From assembly GCA_002840845.1 (NCBI GenBank), contig PHCS01000002.1, positions 119,618-183,617 of the forward strand: a DNA stretch of 64,000 bases, given 5' to 3'. A model generated the notes under the pieces. It had not been told where the DNA came from. It worked only from the letters and a program-made list of their open reading frames with translations, and did no database searches. Both the position numbers and the translations under genes were made by a program. Of the stretch, positions 25,199 through 34,354 are shown in pieces. Within the stretch, counting starts at the first letter, position 1; the number at the start of each line of letters is the position of its first letter. The stretch comes from Betaproteobacteria bacterium HGW-Betaproteobacteria-14 (GTDB lineage: Bacteria; Pseudomonadota; Gammaproteobacteria; Burkholderiales; Rhodocyclaceae).

Positions 25199-27223
25199 TT
25201 AGTGCGCCGCTGCCTTGAACAGCTTCGACTTGTCGACCAGGTCGACGTGCTTGCGCTTGAAGCAGGTCCACTTCTTCGACTGCTTGTCATAGACCGAGTT
25301 CACGAAGCAGTGCCAGTTCTCCTCATCGACGAAGTTCTTGTCGGTGCGGTAGTAGAAGCCCGGGTAGCGGGACTCCTCGCGGAACTGGATGTGCTTCATG
25401 TGCGCTTCGGCGGTCAGGATGCGGTGGTAGTTCTCCCAGGCACGCAGCAGCTCGTGCAGGTCCTTGGCGCGCATCTTGGCGGCGTCTTCCTTCAGCATTT
25501 CCAGCTTCTCTTCCGCCACGGCAAGCATCTTGTCGTTGGTGTTGTAGTAGGTGGCGACACCGGCGACATACTCGTCCATGATCTTCTGCAGGCGGAACTG
25601 CAGCATCTTCGGCGTGATGTAGTTCGGGTTGATGTCGATGGCCGTGGTGTAGTCCTTGTGCTCGAGGAAGTTGCGCACCGGCTTGTAGATCTCCTCGGCC
25701 AGCTGGGCGGGATCGGTGTCCAGTTCGACCTTCCAGTCCTTGTTGTCGAGGGCGTACTTGACCATGGCCTTGGAGGCCAGGCGGCCTTCGGTGTGCGAAC
25801 CGGAGGAGAACTTGTGGCCGGAGGCGCCCACGCCGTCGCCGGCGGTAAACAGGCCCTTGACCGTGGTCATGGAGCGGTAGCCCCAGTTCCAGCCCTTCGG
25901 CAGGTGCTCGGGCACGCCCGGCAGTTCCTCGCTGGTCGGCGCGCCGACGTCGGTCGGGCCGGACACCCAGATGCCGCAGCAACCGGAGTGCGAGCCGAGC
26001 AGGTAGGGCTCGGTCGGCATCAGCTCGGACATCTTCTTCTCCGGCTCGATGTTCTCGCCGACCCAGATGCCGCACTGGCCGATGCACATGTCGAGGAAGT
26101 CTTCCCAGGCTTCAGCCTCGAGGTGCTTCACTTCCTTCGGCGTCAGCGTCTCGCGCAGCTTGGCCAGCGCGGTGACGGTGTCCATATAGATCGGGCCGCG
26201 GCCTTCCTTCATCTCTTTCAGCATGAGGTGGTTGCGCAGGCAGGAGGCGGGAACGGCGGCCTGCCCGTAGGGCGGGTAGTCGTTCAGCATCTCCTTGTTC
26301 TTGGTCATGTAGTTCTCGCCGTAGGCGTTGGTGGCCTGCGCCTTGAAGAGCAGGAACCAGGCGCCGACCGGGCCGTAGCCGTCCTTGAAGCGGGCGGGGA
26401 CGAAGCGGTTTTCCATCATGGTCAGCTCGGCACCGGCCTCGGCAGCCATGGCGTAGGTCGAGCCGGCGTTCCACACCGGGTACCAGGCGCGGCCCGTGCC
26501 CTCGCCCACCGAACGCGGACGGAACAGGTTCACGCAGCCGCCGGCGGCCAGCATGATGGCCTTGGCCTTGTATACGTAGATACGGTTCTCGCGCACGGAG
26601 AAGCCGACCGCGCCGGCGATGCGCGACGGATCGTTCTTGTCGTTCACCAGCTTGACGATGAAGACGCGCTCCTGGATGCGGTCGAGGCCGAGGGCCTTCT
26701 TGGCCGCTTCGGCGACGATCCACTTGTAGGATTCGCCATTGATCATGATCTGCCACTTGCCCGAACGCACCGGCTTGCCGCCGTCCTTCAGGGCCGGCAG
26801 GCCTTCGCGCTGCGCCTCGGCGCCGTCGTGACGCACGCCCTCGGCGTCGGTTTTCCAGATCGGCAGGCCCCACTCCTCGAAGAGGTGCACGGAGTCGTCG
26901 ACGTTGCGGCCCAAGTCGTAGGCCAGGTCGTCGCGGGTGATGCCCATCAGGTCGTTGGAGACCATGCGGGCGTAGTCGGCGGGATCCTGCTCGGGGCCGA
27001 TGTAGGTGTTGATGGCGGACAGGCCCTGCGCCACGGCGCCGGAGCGGTCCATGGCGGCCTTGTCGACCAGCTTGATCTTCAGTTCCGTGCCGGTTTCGGC
27101 CTTGACGGCCTCGGCCCAGCGCATCATTTCATAGGCAGTGCCGCAGCAGGCCATGCCGCCGCCGATCAGAAGGATGTCCAGGTCTTCCTGGACGATCTCG
27201 GGTTTGTCAAAAGTTCCAGACAT
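25199..27223 (-). CDS. aprA: AprA, adenylylsulfate reductase alpha subunit
   Basis: This 674-residue FAD protein of the fumarate reductase fold has its FAD-binding motif near the N-terminus (ILLIGGGMACCGTAYEMM) and the AprA blocks GRAWYPVWNAG and GDGVGASGHKFSSGS. In sulfur oxidisers AprBA runs in reverse, making APS from sulfite and AMP in the cytoplasm. The ATG at 27223 (MSGTFDKPEI) has AAGG eight bases before it; a GTG nine bases further upstream is less well placed. It follows aprB by 37 bases. QmoAB at 6.6-10.2 kb is the expected electron partner. Confidence 0.96.
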   Translation of the reverse strand: MSGTFDKPEIVQEDLDILLIGGGMACCGTAYEMMRWAEAVKAETGTELKIKLVDKAAMDRSGAVAQGLSAINTYIGPEQDPADYARMVSNDLMGITRDDLAYDLGRNVDDSVHLFEEWGLPIWKTDAEGVRHDGAEAQREGLPALKDGGKPVRSGKWQIMINGESYKWIVAEAAKKALGLDRIQERVFIVKLVNDKNDPSRIAGAVGFSVRENRIYVYKAKAIMLAAGGCVNLFRPRSVGEGTGRAWYPVWNAGSTYAMAAEAGAELTMMENRFVPARFKDGYGPVGAWFLLFKAQATNAYGENYMTKNKEMLNDYPPYGQAAVPASCLRNHLMLKEMKEGRGPIYMDTVTALAKLRETLTPKEVKHLEAEAWEDFLDMCIGQCGIWVGENIEPEKKMSELMPTEPYLLGSHSGCCGIWVSGPTDVGAPTSEELPGVPEHLPKGWNWGYRSMTTVKGLFTAGDGVGASGHKFSSGSHTEGRLASKAMVKYALDNKDWKVELDTDPAQLAEEIYKPVRNFLEHKDYTTAIDINPNYITPKMLQFRLQKIMDEYVAGVATYYNTNDKMLAVAEEKLEMLKEDAAKMRAKDLHELLRAWENYHRILTAEAHMKHIQFREESRYPGFYYRTDKNFVDEENWHCFVNSVYDKQSKKWTCFKRKHVDLVDKSKLFKAAAH

Positions 27224-27260
27224 TGCAGTCACCTTATTTCGTTGGTTGTCGGTTCGCCGC

Positions 27261-27737
27261 TTACTTCACGCGGATCAGTTCGTCGGCCTTGCCGGCGCGG
27301 TAGCCGCCCATGACGTCCTTGGTGAAGACGCCCGGCTTGTCGAGTTCCGCCACTTTCGGCATCGGCTTGCCGCCGTAGGGGTCGATCGAGCCCTCGGAGG
27401 TGGTGCGGATGGGGAACTTGAAGCGCTTCAGGGTGCCGTTGCGGAACTTGATGGTCCACATGATGGAGTCGGAACCGCGCATGGGCTGCACCGAACCGCC
27501 CAGCGGCACGATGTCGGCGTAGTGGCGCACTTCGATGGCGTTCTGCGGACAGATCTTGACGCAGGAATAGCACTCCCAGCACTGCTCGGGCTCCTGGTTC
27601 CAGGCCTTCATGGCATGGCCGGTCGCCGAGCCATCCTTGTCGAGCATCATCAGGTCATGCGGGCAGATGTACATGCAAGCGGTCTTGTCCTGGCCCTTGC
27701 AGCCATCACATTTGTCGGTACGTACAAAGGTTGGCAT
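27261..27737 (-). CDS. aprB: AprB, adenylylsulfate reductase beta subunit
   Basis: This 158-residue iron-sulfur subunit has the AprB cluster motifs CDGCKGQDKTACMYICP and CWECYSCVKICP, each holding one [4Fe-4S]. A C-terminal tail wraps AprA in known structures. The ATG at 27737 (MPTFVRTDKC) follows AGGAGAAGG and is the family start. It transfers electrons between the FAD of AprA and the Qmo complex. A hairpin with a T-run precedes it, so it may be transcribed at a lower level than sat or respond to attenuation. Confidence 0.96.
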   Translation of the reverse strand: MPTFVRTDKCDGCKGQDKTACMYICPHDLMMLDKDGSATGHAMKAWNQEPEQCWECYSCVKICPQNAIEVRHYADIVPLGGSVQPMRGSDSIMWTIKFRNGTLKRFKFPIRTTSEGSIDPYGGKPMPKVAELDKPGVFTKDVMGGYRAGKADELIRVK

Positions 27738-27750
27738 CTTTCCTTCTCCT

Positions 27751-27780
27751 AAAAAAACGACACCGGCACTGGTGTGCCGG
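27751..27780 (-). terminator. possible attenuator between sat and aprB
   Basis: On the minus strand CCGGCAC-ACCA-GTGCCGG (27780-27763) is followed by TGTCG and seven T. The T-run starts five bases after the stem, so termination is probably partial. It lies inside the sat-aprBA operon, immediately before the aprB ribosome-binding site. Confidence 0.6.
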
Positions 27781-27793
27781 CGCAATCCAAAAA

Positions 27794-29002
27794 CTATCTG
27801 GCCGAATGGCCAACCAGCTTGACCTCGACCTTCTCGGTCAGCCCCGCGTAGTAAGCGCGCAGGATTTCCAGCACTTCAGGCCGTGAAAACTCCGCCGGAA
27901 CCTCGTCGCCTTCCGACAGCATCTTGCGCAGCTTGGTGCCCGAAAGCAGCAAGCGGTCGGCATCGCCGTGCGGACAGGTGCGGGCGGAGGCCATGCCGCC
28001 GCACTTGTAGCACCAGAACGTCCAGTCGATCTTCAACGGCAGGGTTTCCAGAGAACCCTTGGGGATCTCGTCGAAGATGTGGTGGGCGTCGAAGGGGCCG
28101 TAGTAGCTGCCGACGCCGGCATGATCGCGGCCGACGATGAGGTGCGAACAACCATAGTTCTGGCGGAACAGCGCATGCAGCAGCGCCTCGCGCGGGCCGG
28201 CGTAGCGCATGTCGAGCGGATAGCCGGCCTGCACCACGGTCTTCTTCACGAAATACTGCTCGGCCAGCGTGGCGATCGCATTGGAGCGCACGTCGGCGGG
28301 AATGTCGCCGGGCTTGAGGTTGCCCAGCAGGGAATGGATCAGCACGCCGTCGCAGGTCTCGATGGCCACCTTGGCCAGGTACTCGTGCGAGCGGTGCATC
28401 GGATTGCGCGTCTGGAAAGCGGCAACCTTGGACCAGCCGTAGGATTCGAACAGGGCGCGGGTCTGCGCCGGGGTCATGAACAGTTCGCCGTACTTCGAGG
28501 GGAACTCGGCCTGCGAGAGGACTTTCACCGTGCCGGCGAGGTTGATGTCGCCCTGCTCCATCACCATCTTGACGCCGGGATGCTCCAGGTCGGTGGTCTT
28601 GAAGACCATGGCGCATTCGTGCGCCTTGTCGATGGCGTACTTCTCGGTGACCTTCATGGTGGCGAGGATCTCGCCGCTGTCCGGGTCGAGCAGCGCGACG
28701 TCGGAACCGGTCTTGATGCCGTCGGCGACGACTTCGTCGGTGGACAGCGTGATGGGGATCGGCCAGAACAGGCCATTGGCCATTTTCATGCCGTCGCACA
28801 CGCCTTGCCAGTCGCTGTGCGTCATGAAGCCGTCGAGCGGCGTGAAGCCGCCGATGCCCAGCATGATGATGTCGCCCTTCTCGCGCGAGCTGACCTTGAT
28901 TTTCGGCAGCGTCTGCGCGCGTGCCAGTTCGGCCTTGAGCGCCTCGCCCTGCAGCAACAGGGGCCTCAGTGCGCCCCCGCCGTGCGGATTGACCAATGCC
29001 AT
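27794..29002 (-). CDS. sat: Sat, dissimilatory ATP sulfurylase
   Basis: This 402-residue homo-oligomeric ATP sulfurylase has the ATP-binding motif [11 protein letters not shown] and the second motif [21 protein letters not shown] zinc-binding set (CYKCGG ... CPH) near residue 330 is typical of dissimilatory Sat. In sulfur oxidation it converts APS and pyrophosphate to ATP and sulfate, giving substrate-level phosphorylation. It heads the leftward sat-aprB-aprA operon, about 110 bases downstream of a perfect FNR-type box. Confidence 0.96.
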   Translation of the reverse strand: MALVNPHGGGALRPLLLQGEALKAELARAQTLPKIKVSSREKGDIIMLGIGGFTPLDGFMTHSDWQGVCDGMKMANGLFWPIPITLSTDEVVADGIKTGSDVALLDPDSGEILATMKVTEKYAIDKAHECAMVFKTTDLEHPGVKMVMEQGDINLAGTVKVLSQAEFPSKYGELFMTPAQTRALFESYGWSKVAAFQTRNPMHRSHEYLAKVAIETCDGVLIHSLLGNLKPGDIPADVRSNAIATLAEQYFVKKTVVQAGYPLDMRYAGPREALLHALFRQNYGCSHLIVGRDHAGVGSYYGPFDAHHIFDEIPKGSLETLPLKIDWTFWCYKCGGMASARTCPHGDADRLLLSGTKLRKMLSEGDEVPAEFSRPEVLEILRAYYAGLTEKVEVKLVGHSAR

Positions 29003-29110
29003 TGCGTCTCCTCCCAGTTAGTAGCCTTTTCGAGTTGGTGCGAAGGCTAACACTTCCGGGAAGTGGCAATAATCGTTTTATTTTATTGTGAAATAGGGGG
29101 GGTCGATTTT

Positions 29111-29124
29111 TTGATCTGCATCAA
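29111..29124. promoter_or_regulatory. FNR/Anr-type box upstream of sat
   Basis: TTGATCTGCATCAA is a perfect TTGAT-N4-ATCAA palindrome differing by one base from the qmo box at 6445. Reading toward sat, a TAAAAT box (29085-29080) begins 26 bases after it, close to the spacing of a class II activator site near -41 to -44. The gap to sat (29003-29145) holds nothing else I can identify. Confidence 0.72.
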
Positions 29125-29145
29125 TCTTGGTGAAATGCTGCAGCT

Positions 29146-30582
29146 TCAGAACGGCATCTTCTGCTTCATTTCCTCGAGATGGCGCGCGCGCAGCTCGCGC
29201 AGGCGCGCATCGACCTGGGAGTGCTCGAAATAGTCCCCGTCGCCGCTTTTCTGCGCCAGTTCCAACTGCTGGATCGCCGCCACCAGCTGTCCTCGCAGGA
29301 CATACAGCTCGGCCTGGGCGCGATGCTGCTGCAGGCGCTTGCCGAGCGCGGCATAGCTCTTTGCCTGCAGGCCATGCAGGGCCGGGTCGGAGGGCGTCAG
29401 CTGCAATTCGACGGTGGCCAGCTTCAGCGCCTCCTGCGTCTGGCCGTCTGCCAGCATCGCCTCGATCTGGCCGTAAAGCAGCGCCTTGTTGCGTGCATGG
29501 CGGACACGCGCTTCCCGATAGATTTTCAGCGCGTCCGCCAGGTCGCCCTGCGCGCGGCGCACTTCGGCCGCCAGGGTATCCACCATCGGCGATGCCGTCT
29601 TCAGGCGGCGCAGTTCGGTCACTTCGCGTCCAGCGGCCGGATAGTTCTTCATGCGCATCTGCGCCACGGCCAGGCCGTAGCGTGCTGCCATCTCGGAAAG
29701 GTACTTGCGCTCGCGCAACTGGGTTTCGAAGTCGGTGACGGCATCGCGTGGGTCGCCCTGGCTGGCGCGCAGCTTGGAACGCACCAGTTGAAAATCCGTT
29801 GAGTCGGCCACCTGGCGGTATTGCGCCTGCAGGATGCGGTTTTCCATGTCGCTGATGCGTTCGATGGTCAGCGGGTGGGTGCGCAGGTAGCCGGGCGCAT
29901 TGTTTTCGTAGAGCCGGCCGAATTTCTGCATGCGCTCGAAGAAGCTGGCCATGCCGCGCACGTCGAAACCCGCCCGATCCAGGGTCTGGATGCCGATGCG
30001 GTCGGCTTCACGCTCGAAATCGCGCGAATAGTTGAGCATGGTCTGCACGCCGGCAGCGGCACCCGTGGCCATGGCCGCCTGGCTCACATCGGAGTTGGAA
30101 CGCGCCGCGAGGATCGCCACGGCAATCGCCAGCCATTGGGTCATCTGCGCCTGGTTCTGCTTGCCCATGAGCCGGGCCAGGTGTTTCTGCGTGACGTGGG
30201 CGATTTCGTGCGAAAGCACACCGGCCAGTTCCGATTCGGACTGCGCCGCCAGAATGAGCCCGCTATGCACGCCGATATAGCCGCCAGGCAGTGCGAAGGC
30301 ATTGAGCGTGGCGTCGCGCAAGGCGAAGAACTCGAAGGATTGGCCCGCCTCGGGCATGGCCGCTGACAGGCGGGCACCCAACGTATTGAGGTAGGCGGCA
30401 ACCTCGACATCGTCGATGTATGACGGCTCCCGCAGGCGGATGTCGCGCATGATCGACTCGCCGATGCGCCGCTCCATGTACGGCGGCAGGTCGGTTCGCG
30501 AGGCCTCACCCAAGTCGGGCAGGCCTTCGGCCAGCGCAGCGGGCGCAAGAATTGCGAGAGCGATTAGGGTACGGAATCTCAT
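29146..30582 (-). CDS. bepA: BepA/YfgC-type M48 metalloprotease with TPR repeats
   Basis: This 478-residue protein has a signal peptide (MRFRTLIALAILAPAALA), an M48 peptidase domain with the zinc motif HEIAH at residues 125-129, and C-terminal tetratricopeptide repeats from about residue 300. BepA works in the periplasm, where it helps outer-membrane proteins such as LptD assemble and degrades misfolded ones. The ATG at 30582 is chosen because the signal peptide then starts at residue 1; an upstream ATG at 30636 adds 18 residues without family support. It stands alone, divergent from the response regulator. Confidence 0.88.
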   Translation of the reverse strand: MRFRTLIALAILAPAALAEGLPDLGEASRTDLPPYMERRIGESIMRDIRLREPSYIDDVEVAAYLNTLGARLSAAMPEAGQSFEFFALRDATLNAFALPGGYIGVHSGLILAAQSESELAGVLSHEIAHVTQKHLARLMGKQNQAQMTQWLAIAVAILAARSNSDVSQAAMATGAAAGVQTMLNYSRDFEREADRIGIQTLDRAGFDVRGMASFFERMQKFGRLYENNAPGYLRTHPLTIERISDMENRILQAQYRQVADSTDFQLVRSKLRASQGDPRDAVTDFETQLRERKYLSEMAARYGLAVAQMRMKNYPAAGREVTELRRLKTASPMVDTLAAEVRRAQGDLADALKIYREARVRHARNKALLYGQIEAMLADGQTQEALKLATVELQLTPSDPALHGLQAKSYAALGKRLQQHRAQAELYVLRGQLVAAIQQLELAQKSGDGDYFEHSQVDARLRELRARHLEEMKQKMPF

Positions 30583-30717
30583 TGTTTTATATGATACCTT
30601 GGCGCATAAGGACCCATCGCAGGGTATTGTTACCAAGTGTTACCAGACTAAGGAATCGGCTAGAATTGCCGTTAGTCAGTCTGGTAGATCATCCCAATAC
30701 AACAAGGTTCTCCTGTT

Positions 30718-31167
30718 TTGAGCACGCACGCCCTGTTACTCGCCGAGGATTCACCCGAAGACACGCGGCTCATACTGAATGCGCTGCAGCCCGCCATCCA
30801 GGAGGACATGGTCGCGCTTTGCTGCGACGGCGTTGACGCCCTGGATTATCTTTTTGCCCGCAATGCCTATGCCGATCGCAGCAGCGACGATCTCCCCGGC
30901 GTGGCGCTCATCGATTTGAATCTGCCCAAGATCAACGGCCTCGAGGTCCTGCGGGAACTGCGCGAGAACCCCCGCACCCGCCTGTTGCCGGTGGTGATCC
31001 TGTCCGCCTCCTCGGAGCAGCGCGACGTGCGCGCCGCATCGCTGCTGGGCGCCAACAGCTATGTATGCAAGCCCCTCGATTACGGCCGCCTTCGCGAGAC
31101 CGTCGAGCTGCTCGGCCGCTACTGGATCGACCTCAACATCCCCCCCCCTCCCACGCCACCCGCCTGA
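30718..31167 (+). CDS. single-domain response regulator (CheY/Rcp-like receiver)
   Basis: This 149-residue receiver domain has no output domain. It has the acidic pair in [10 protein letters not shown], the phosphoacceptor aspartate in [14 protein letters not shown], a serine/threonine switch in VILSAS, and the lysine of [15 protein letters not shown] and the long beta3-alpha3 region resemble Rcp-type regulators that partner with PAS/phytochrome kinases. The start is a TTG, eight bases after AAGG. The C-terminus ends in a proline run coded by nine C. One of the two orphan PAS kinases in the window could be its partner. It sits 13 bases before moaC. Confidence 0.82.
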   Translation: MSTHALLLAEDSPEDTRLILNALQPAIQEDMVALCCDGVDALDYLFARNAYADRSSDDLPGVALIDLNLPKINGLEVLRELRENPRTRLLPVVILSASSEQRDVRAASLLGANSYVCKPLDYGRLRETVELLGRYWIDLNIPPPPTPPA

Positions 31168-31180
31168 TCCCGTCCCGACC

Positions 31181-31672
31181 ATGGCAGAACCCCTCACGCA
31201 TTTCGACGCCCAGGGACAGGCCCACATGGTGGATGTGGCGGACAAGAACGAAACCCGCCGCATAGCCCGGGCGGCCGGCACCGCATTCATGCAGCCCGCC
31301 ACGCTGGCCCTGATCGAATCCGGCGATGCCAAAAAGGGGGATGTACTGGGCGTTGCGCGCATCGCCGCCATACAGGCGGCCAAGCGCACCTCGGATCTGA
31401 TTCCGCTTTGCCACCCGATTGCCCTGACGCGCGTCGGTGTGGAGTTTTCCATCGACCGGTCGCGCGCCTGCATCACGTGCGCAGTCACCGCCGAGACCGT
31501 CGGCCGCACCGGCGTCGAGATGGAGGCCCTTACGGCCGTCAGTGTCGGCCTCCTGACCATCTACGACATGTGCAAGGCCGTCGATCGGGGAATATTTTTC
31601 GAGAATATCCGTCTACTGCAAAAGGACGGAGGAAAAAGCGGGCATTGGCAGGCGCAGGATTCGCAAGGCTGA
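31181..31672 (+). CDS. moaC: MoaC, cyclic pyranopterin monophosphate synthase
   Basis: This 163-residue protein carries the MoaC hallmarks: [25 protein letters not shown], and [28 protein letters not shown] (given here in parts of the conserved block). It makes cPMP, the first stable intermediate of molybdopterin synthesis. SoeA needs this cofactor. The ATG at 31181 fits family starts, although no clear ribosome-binding site precedes it. It follows the receiver gene and precedes the sox operon by 232 bases. Confidence 0.95.
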   Translation: MAEPLTHFDAQGQAHMVDVADKNETRRIARAAGTAFMQPATLALIESGDAKKGDVLGVARIAAIQAAKRTSDLIPLCHPIALTRVGVEFSIDRSRACITCAVTAETVGRTGVEMEALTAVSVGLLTIYDMCKAVDRGIFFENIRLLQKDGGKSGHWQAQDSQG

Positions 31673-31904
31673 TCGCGAGAATATTAGTCGGCACTGAAAT
31701 TGGTGCGGCTTATTTTTAGATCAATACCAATGAGTTGTCCTGTTGCGCTTTCCAAGCTAGAGTCCGGTCAAGTCCCTGGCAGACCGCCCTCCGCAACCAC
31801 GAGTTGAACGGTGCCCGTAAGCTTCGGATCGTTTTTTTGAGAGTTCCATCGCCTTGCCCCTCCCTGATGGGCGGGCGAACCCACAGACCAAAGGAGTCAC
31901 ACGG

Positions 31905-32378
31905 ATGGATGCATTGCGCAGAACCCTGATCAAAGGGGCGGGTGCCACCGGGGCGATCGCGGCGGCCATGGCGGCCGGCGTGCTCAAGCCCTCACAGGTA
32001 TTGGCTGCCGAATACAACCGGACGGCCTTCGAAGCCAAGGATGTGGCCGGCGCCCTCAAGGGGGTCGGTGCCGGCAGCACGACGGAGAGCAAGGACATCG
32101 TGATCCGCGCGCCGGACATCGCCGAGAACGGCGCCGTCGTGCCGGTGGATGTCGTCAGCAACATCCCCAACACCATTTCCCTTGCCGTACTGGTGGACAA
32201 GAATCCTGCGCCCCTGACATCGGCCTTCGACTTCGCCAACGGCGCCGTTGCCGAAATGGCGCTGCGCGTCAAGATGGGCCAGACCTCGATGGTCGAGGCC
32301 ATTGCCAAGACGTCGGACGGCAAGTACTTCATTGCCAAGAAGGAAGTCAAAGTCACGGTCGGCGGCTGCGGCGGCTGA
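31905..32378 (+). CDS. soxY: SoxY, thiosulfate-oxidation carrier subunit
   Basis: This 157-residue protein has a twin-arginine-type signal (RRTLIKGAGATGA) cut near VLAAEYN. It ends in GGCGG, whose cysteine is the covalent sulfur carrier of the Sox system. AAGGAGT lies upstream of the ATG at 31905. It heads the order soxY-soxZ-soxA-soxX-soxB. The 232-base gap upstream of it holds no clear operator; an ATCAA half-site at about 31720 is too weak to call. SoxYZ is exported as a pair by the Tat route. Confidence 0.94.
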   Translation: MDALRRTLIKGAGATGAIAAAMAAGVLKPSQVLAAEYNRTAFEAKDVAGALKGVGAGSTTESKDIVIRAPDIAENGAVVPVDVVSNIPNTISLAVLVDKNPAPLTSAFDFANGAVAEMALRVKMGQTSMVEAIAKTSDGKYFIAKKEVKVTVGGCGG

Positions 32379-32401
32379 ACGAAACAGATACGGAGAAAGA
32401 C

Positions 32402-32713
32402 ATGGCAGATCCAATGAAAATCCGCGCCCAGATGAAGGGCGACAGCGCCGAGATCCGCGTCCTCATGAGCCATCCGATGGAAACCGGCCAGCGCAAGGAC
32501 AATGCCGGCAACGTGGTGCCGGCCCATTTCATCCAGTCGATCACGGTCGATGTCGGCGGCAAGCGCGTCATCCAGGGCCAGACCGGCCCGGCCATTTCGC
32601 GCAACCCGGTGTTCGGCTTCAAGGTCAAGGGCGCCAAGGCCGGCGACAAGGTCGTCATCAACTGGGTGGACAACAAGGGCGACAAACGCACGGATGAAGC
32701 CACGATCAGCTGA
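32402..32713 (+). CDS. soxZ: SoxZ, partner of SoxY
   Basis: This 103-residue immunoglobulin-like protein has the SoxZ blocks MKIRAQMKGD, LMSHPMETGQRKD, HFIQSITV and GPAISRNPVFGFKV. It has no signal peptide of its own, as known for SoxZ, which is co-exported with SoxY. It starts 23 bases after soxY with GGAGAAAG upstream. The SoxYZ dimer carries the thiosulfate-derived sulfur on SoxY for attack by SoxAX and SoxB. Confidence 0.95.
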   Translation: MADPMKIRAQMKGDSAEIRVLMSHPMETGQRKDNAGNVVPAHFIQSITVDVGGKRVIQGQTGPAISRNPVFGFKVKGAKAGDKVVINWVDNKGDKRTDEATIS

Positions 32714-32801
32714 TCGGCGGCGGGCGGCAGACTGAAAAGAACAACCGGGACGGCGGGAGATCGTCCCGGAAAGAAATTGCACCACCCACAGGAGGAATGT
32801 C

Positions 32802-33668
32802 ATGAAGAAGCGTATCGGCGCACTCGTGGCTGCCGCGGCCATGTCGGCGTCTTTCGCCGTACTGGCGCAGCAGCCCGCCAAGAAGCCCGCCGCCAAGGCC
32901 CAGGCAAAGGCCGCTCAAAAGGCACCCGACGCCACCACGGCGGACTTCGAGAAGTTCCGCGACGTGCTGGAAGAGGACAACCCGGCCGAACTGTTCGAGG
33001 CCAAAGGCGAGGAGCTTTGGAAAGCCAAGCGCGGGCCGAACAATGTCTCGCTGGCCGAGTCCTGCGACATGGGCAGGGGTGTCGGCGTGCTGAAGGGCGC
33101 CTACGTGCAGTTGCCGCGCTACTTCGCGGATGTCGATGCCGTCATGGATGCCGAGCGCCGCATCGCCCACTGCATGGTGAAGTACCAGGGCTTCAAGGCC
33201 GAGGACCTCGCCAAGAAGCCGTTCAGCAGCGGCAACTACACGCCTGAGCTGGTGTCGCTCACCACCTATGTGGCGGGCCACTCGCGCAAGATGAAGATCG
33301 CCATACCGCAGAAGCATCCGAAGGAAAAGGAAACCTACCAGATCGGCAAGGAAATCTTCGCCTACCGCGCCGGCCCCTGGGACTTCTCGTGCTCCACCTG
33401 CCACGGCGAGGACGGCAAGCGCATCCGCACGCAGAACCTGCCCAACCTGAGCACGCCCGAAGGCGCCATCCGCGCTTTCCAGGGCTGGCCCGGCTACCGC
33501 ATGACGGGCGGCGTGATGCACACCCTGCAGTGGCGCATGAACGACTGCTTCCGCCAGCAGCGCTTCCCCGAGCCGAACTACGTCTCGCCCTCGATCACGG
33601 CATTGCTCAGCTACATGGGCGTCAATGCCAACGGGCAGGTGTACAAGGGTCCCGGTATCAAGCGCTAA
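32802..33668 (+). CDS. soxA: SoxA, mono-haem L-cysteine S-thiosulfotransferase subunit
   Basis: This 288-residue periplasmic cytochrome has a signal peptide cut near VLAQQ. It has one haem motif, C197-S-T-C200-H201. The expected site of the first haem has only C88 (AESCDMG), so this is the mono-haem form. C249 in MNDCFRQQRFPEP is the cysteine ligand/active site. A short alanine-lysine-rich linker (residues 24-42) follows the signal. With SoxX it joins thiosulfate to the SoxY cysteine. It is followed by soxX after 12 bases. Confidence 0.95.
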   Translation: MKKRIGALVAAAAMSASFAVLAQQPAKKPAAKAQAKAAQKAPDATTADFEKFRDVLEEDNPAELFEAKGEELWKAKRGPNNVSLAESCDMGRGVGVLKGAYVQLPRYFADVDAVMDAERRIAHCMVKYQGFKAEDLAKKPFSSGNYTPELVSLTTYVAGHSRKMKIAIPQKHPKEKETYQIGKEIFAYRAGPWDFSCSTCHGEDGKRIRTQNLPNLSTPEGAIRAFQGWPGYRMTGGVMHTLQWRMNDCFRQQRFPEPNYVSPSITALLSYMGVNANGQVYKGPGIKR

Positions 33669-33680
33669 GGAGGAGACGAC

Positions 33681-34295
33681 ATGAAAACCCAGAAGATCAC
33701 CCTGTTCTGCGCCGCCGCCCTGCTCGCCGCCGGCTTCGCCCGCGCCGGCGACTACCGCTCGCAGGCCATCGCCCTGATCAAGCAGGACTTCCACCCGCGC
33801 GGCATCGCCACAGCAGACCGCATCCACGAAGAGGGCCTGCAGGCCGTCTGCAACCGCACGAGCGACAATCCGCCGGCAGCCATTGCGGAACGCCTGCAGA
33901 AGGACCAGTTCGATGCCATCAAGTGGCCCAGCGACGGCAAGTTCATGGGCGGGGACTGGAAGAAGGGCGAGAAGATCGCCCAGAGCGGCCAGGGCATGGC
34001 CTGGAACAACAAGCCGGGCCAGGAAAACGGCGGCAGCTGCTACAACTGCCACCAGATCGGCCCGAAGGAGACCTCCTTCGGCACGCTCGGCCCCAGCCTC
34101 TACCAGTTCGGCAAGGTGCGCGGCTACGGCGAGGATATCCAGAAGTACGTCTGGGGCAAGATCTGGAACGCCAAGGCCACCAATCTGTGCTCGCAGATGC
34201 CGCGCATGGGCCATTCCGGCACCCTGACCGAAAAGCAGATCAAGGATCTGGTCGCCCTGCTGCTGGATCCGAACTCGCCGGTCAACAAGGAATAA
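33681..34295 (+). CDS. soxX: SoxX, c-type cytochrome partner of SoxA
   Basis: This 204-residue periplasmic cytochrome has a signal peptide (ending GFARA) and one haem site C120-YN-C123-H124. A methionine ligand candidate is in CSQMPRMGHSG. It is longer than the shortest SoxX proteins because of an N-terminal region of about 90 residues before the haem domain, as in other betaproteobacteria. It accepts electrons from the SoxAX reaction. GGAGG lies before the ATG. A terminator follows, before soxB. Confidence 0.94.
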   Translation: MKTQKITLFCAAALLAAGFARAGDYRSQAIALIKQDFHPRGIATADRIHEEGLQAVCNRTSDNPPAAIAERLQKDQFDAIKWPSDGKFMGGDWKKGEKIAQSGQGMAWNNKPGQENGGSCYNCHQIGPKETSFGTLGPSLYQFGKVRGYGEDIQKYVWGKIWNAKATNLCSQMPRMGHSGTLTEKQIKDLVALLLDPNSPVNKE

Positions 34296-34312
34296 CGACA
34301 ACCCACCCCGAA

Positions 34313-34340
34313 AAGGCTTGGCTGCGCCAAGCCTTTTTTT
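34313..34340 (+). terminator. terminator between soxX and soxB
   Basis: AAGGCTTGG-CTGCG-CCAAGCCTT is a perfect nine-base stem (34313-34335) running into eight or more T. It would end the soxYZAX transcript; soxB would then depend on read-through or its own promoter. Confidence 0.88.
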
Positions 34341-34354
34341 TGAGGACCAGTTAT

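Noticed and set aside
25160..27313. A 717-codon plus-strand frame opposite aprA
   Set aside because: Shadow of aprA; no recognisable domain.
31140..31148. Nine-C run near the end of the receiver gene as a phase-variation tract
   Set aside because: It encodes the last few prolines after the receiver fold, so slippage would change only the tail.
31685..31705. GGCAC ... GGTGC resembling a sigma-54 promoter before sox
   Set aside because: The GG to GC spacing is wrong and the GC element is missing.
31705..31725. Possible FNR-type site upstream of soxY (an ATCAA half-site after a T-rich stretch)
   Set aside because: The left half does not match TTGAT at the right distance.
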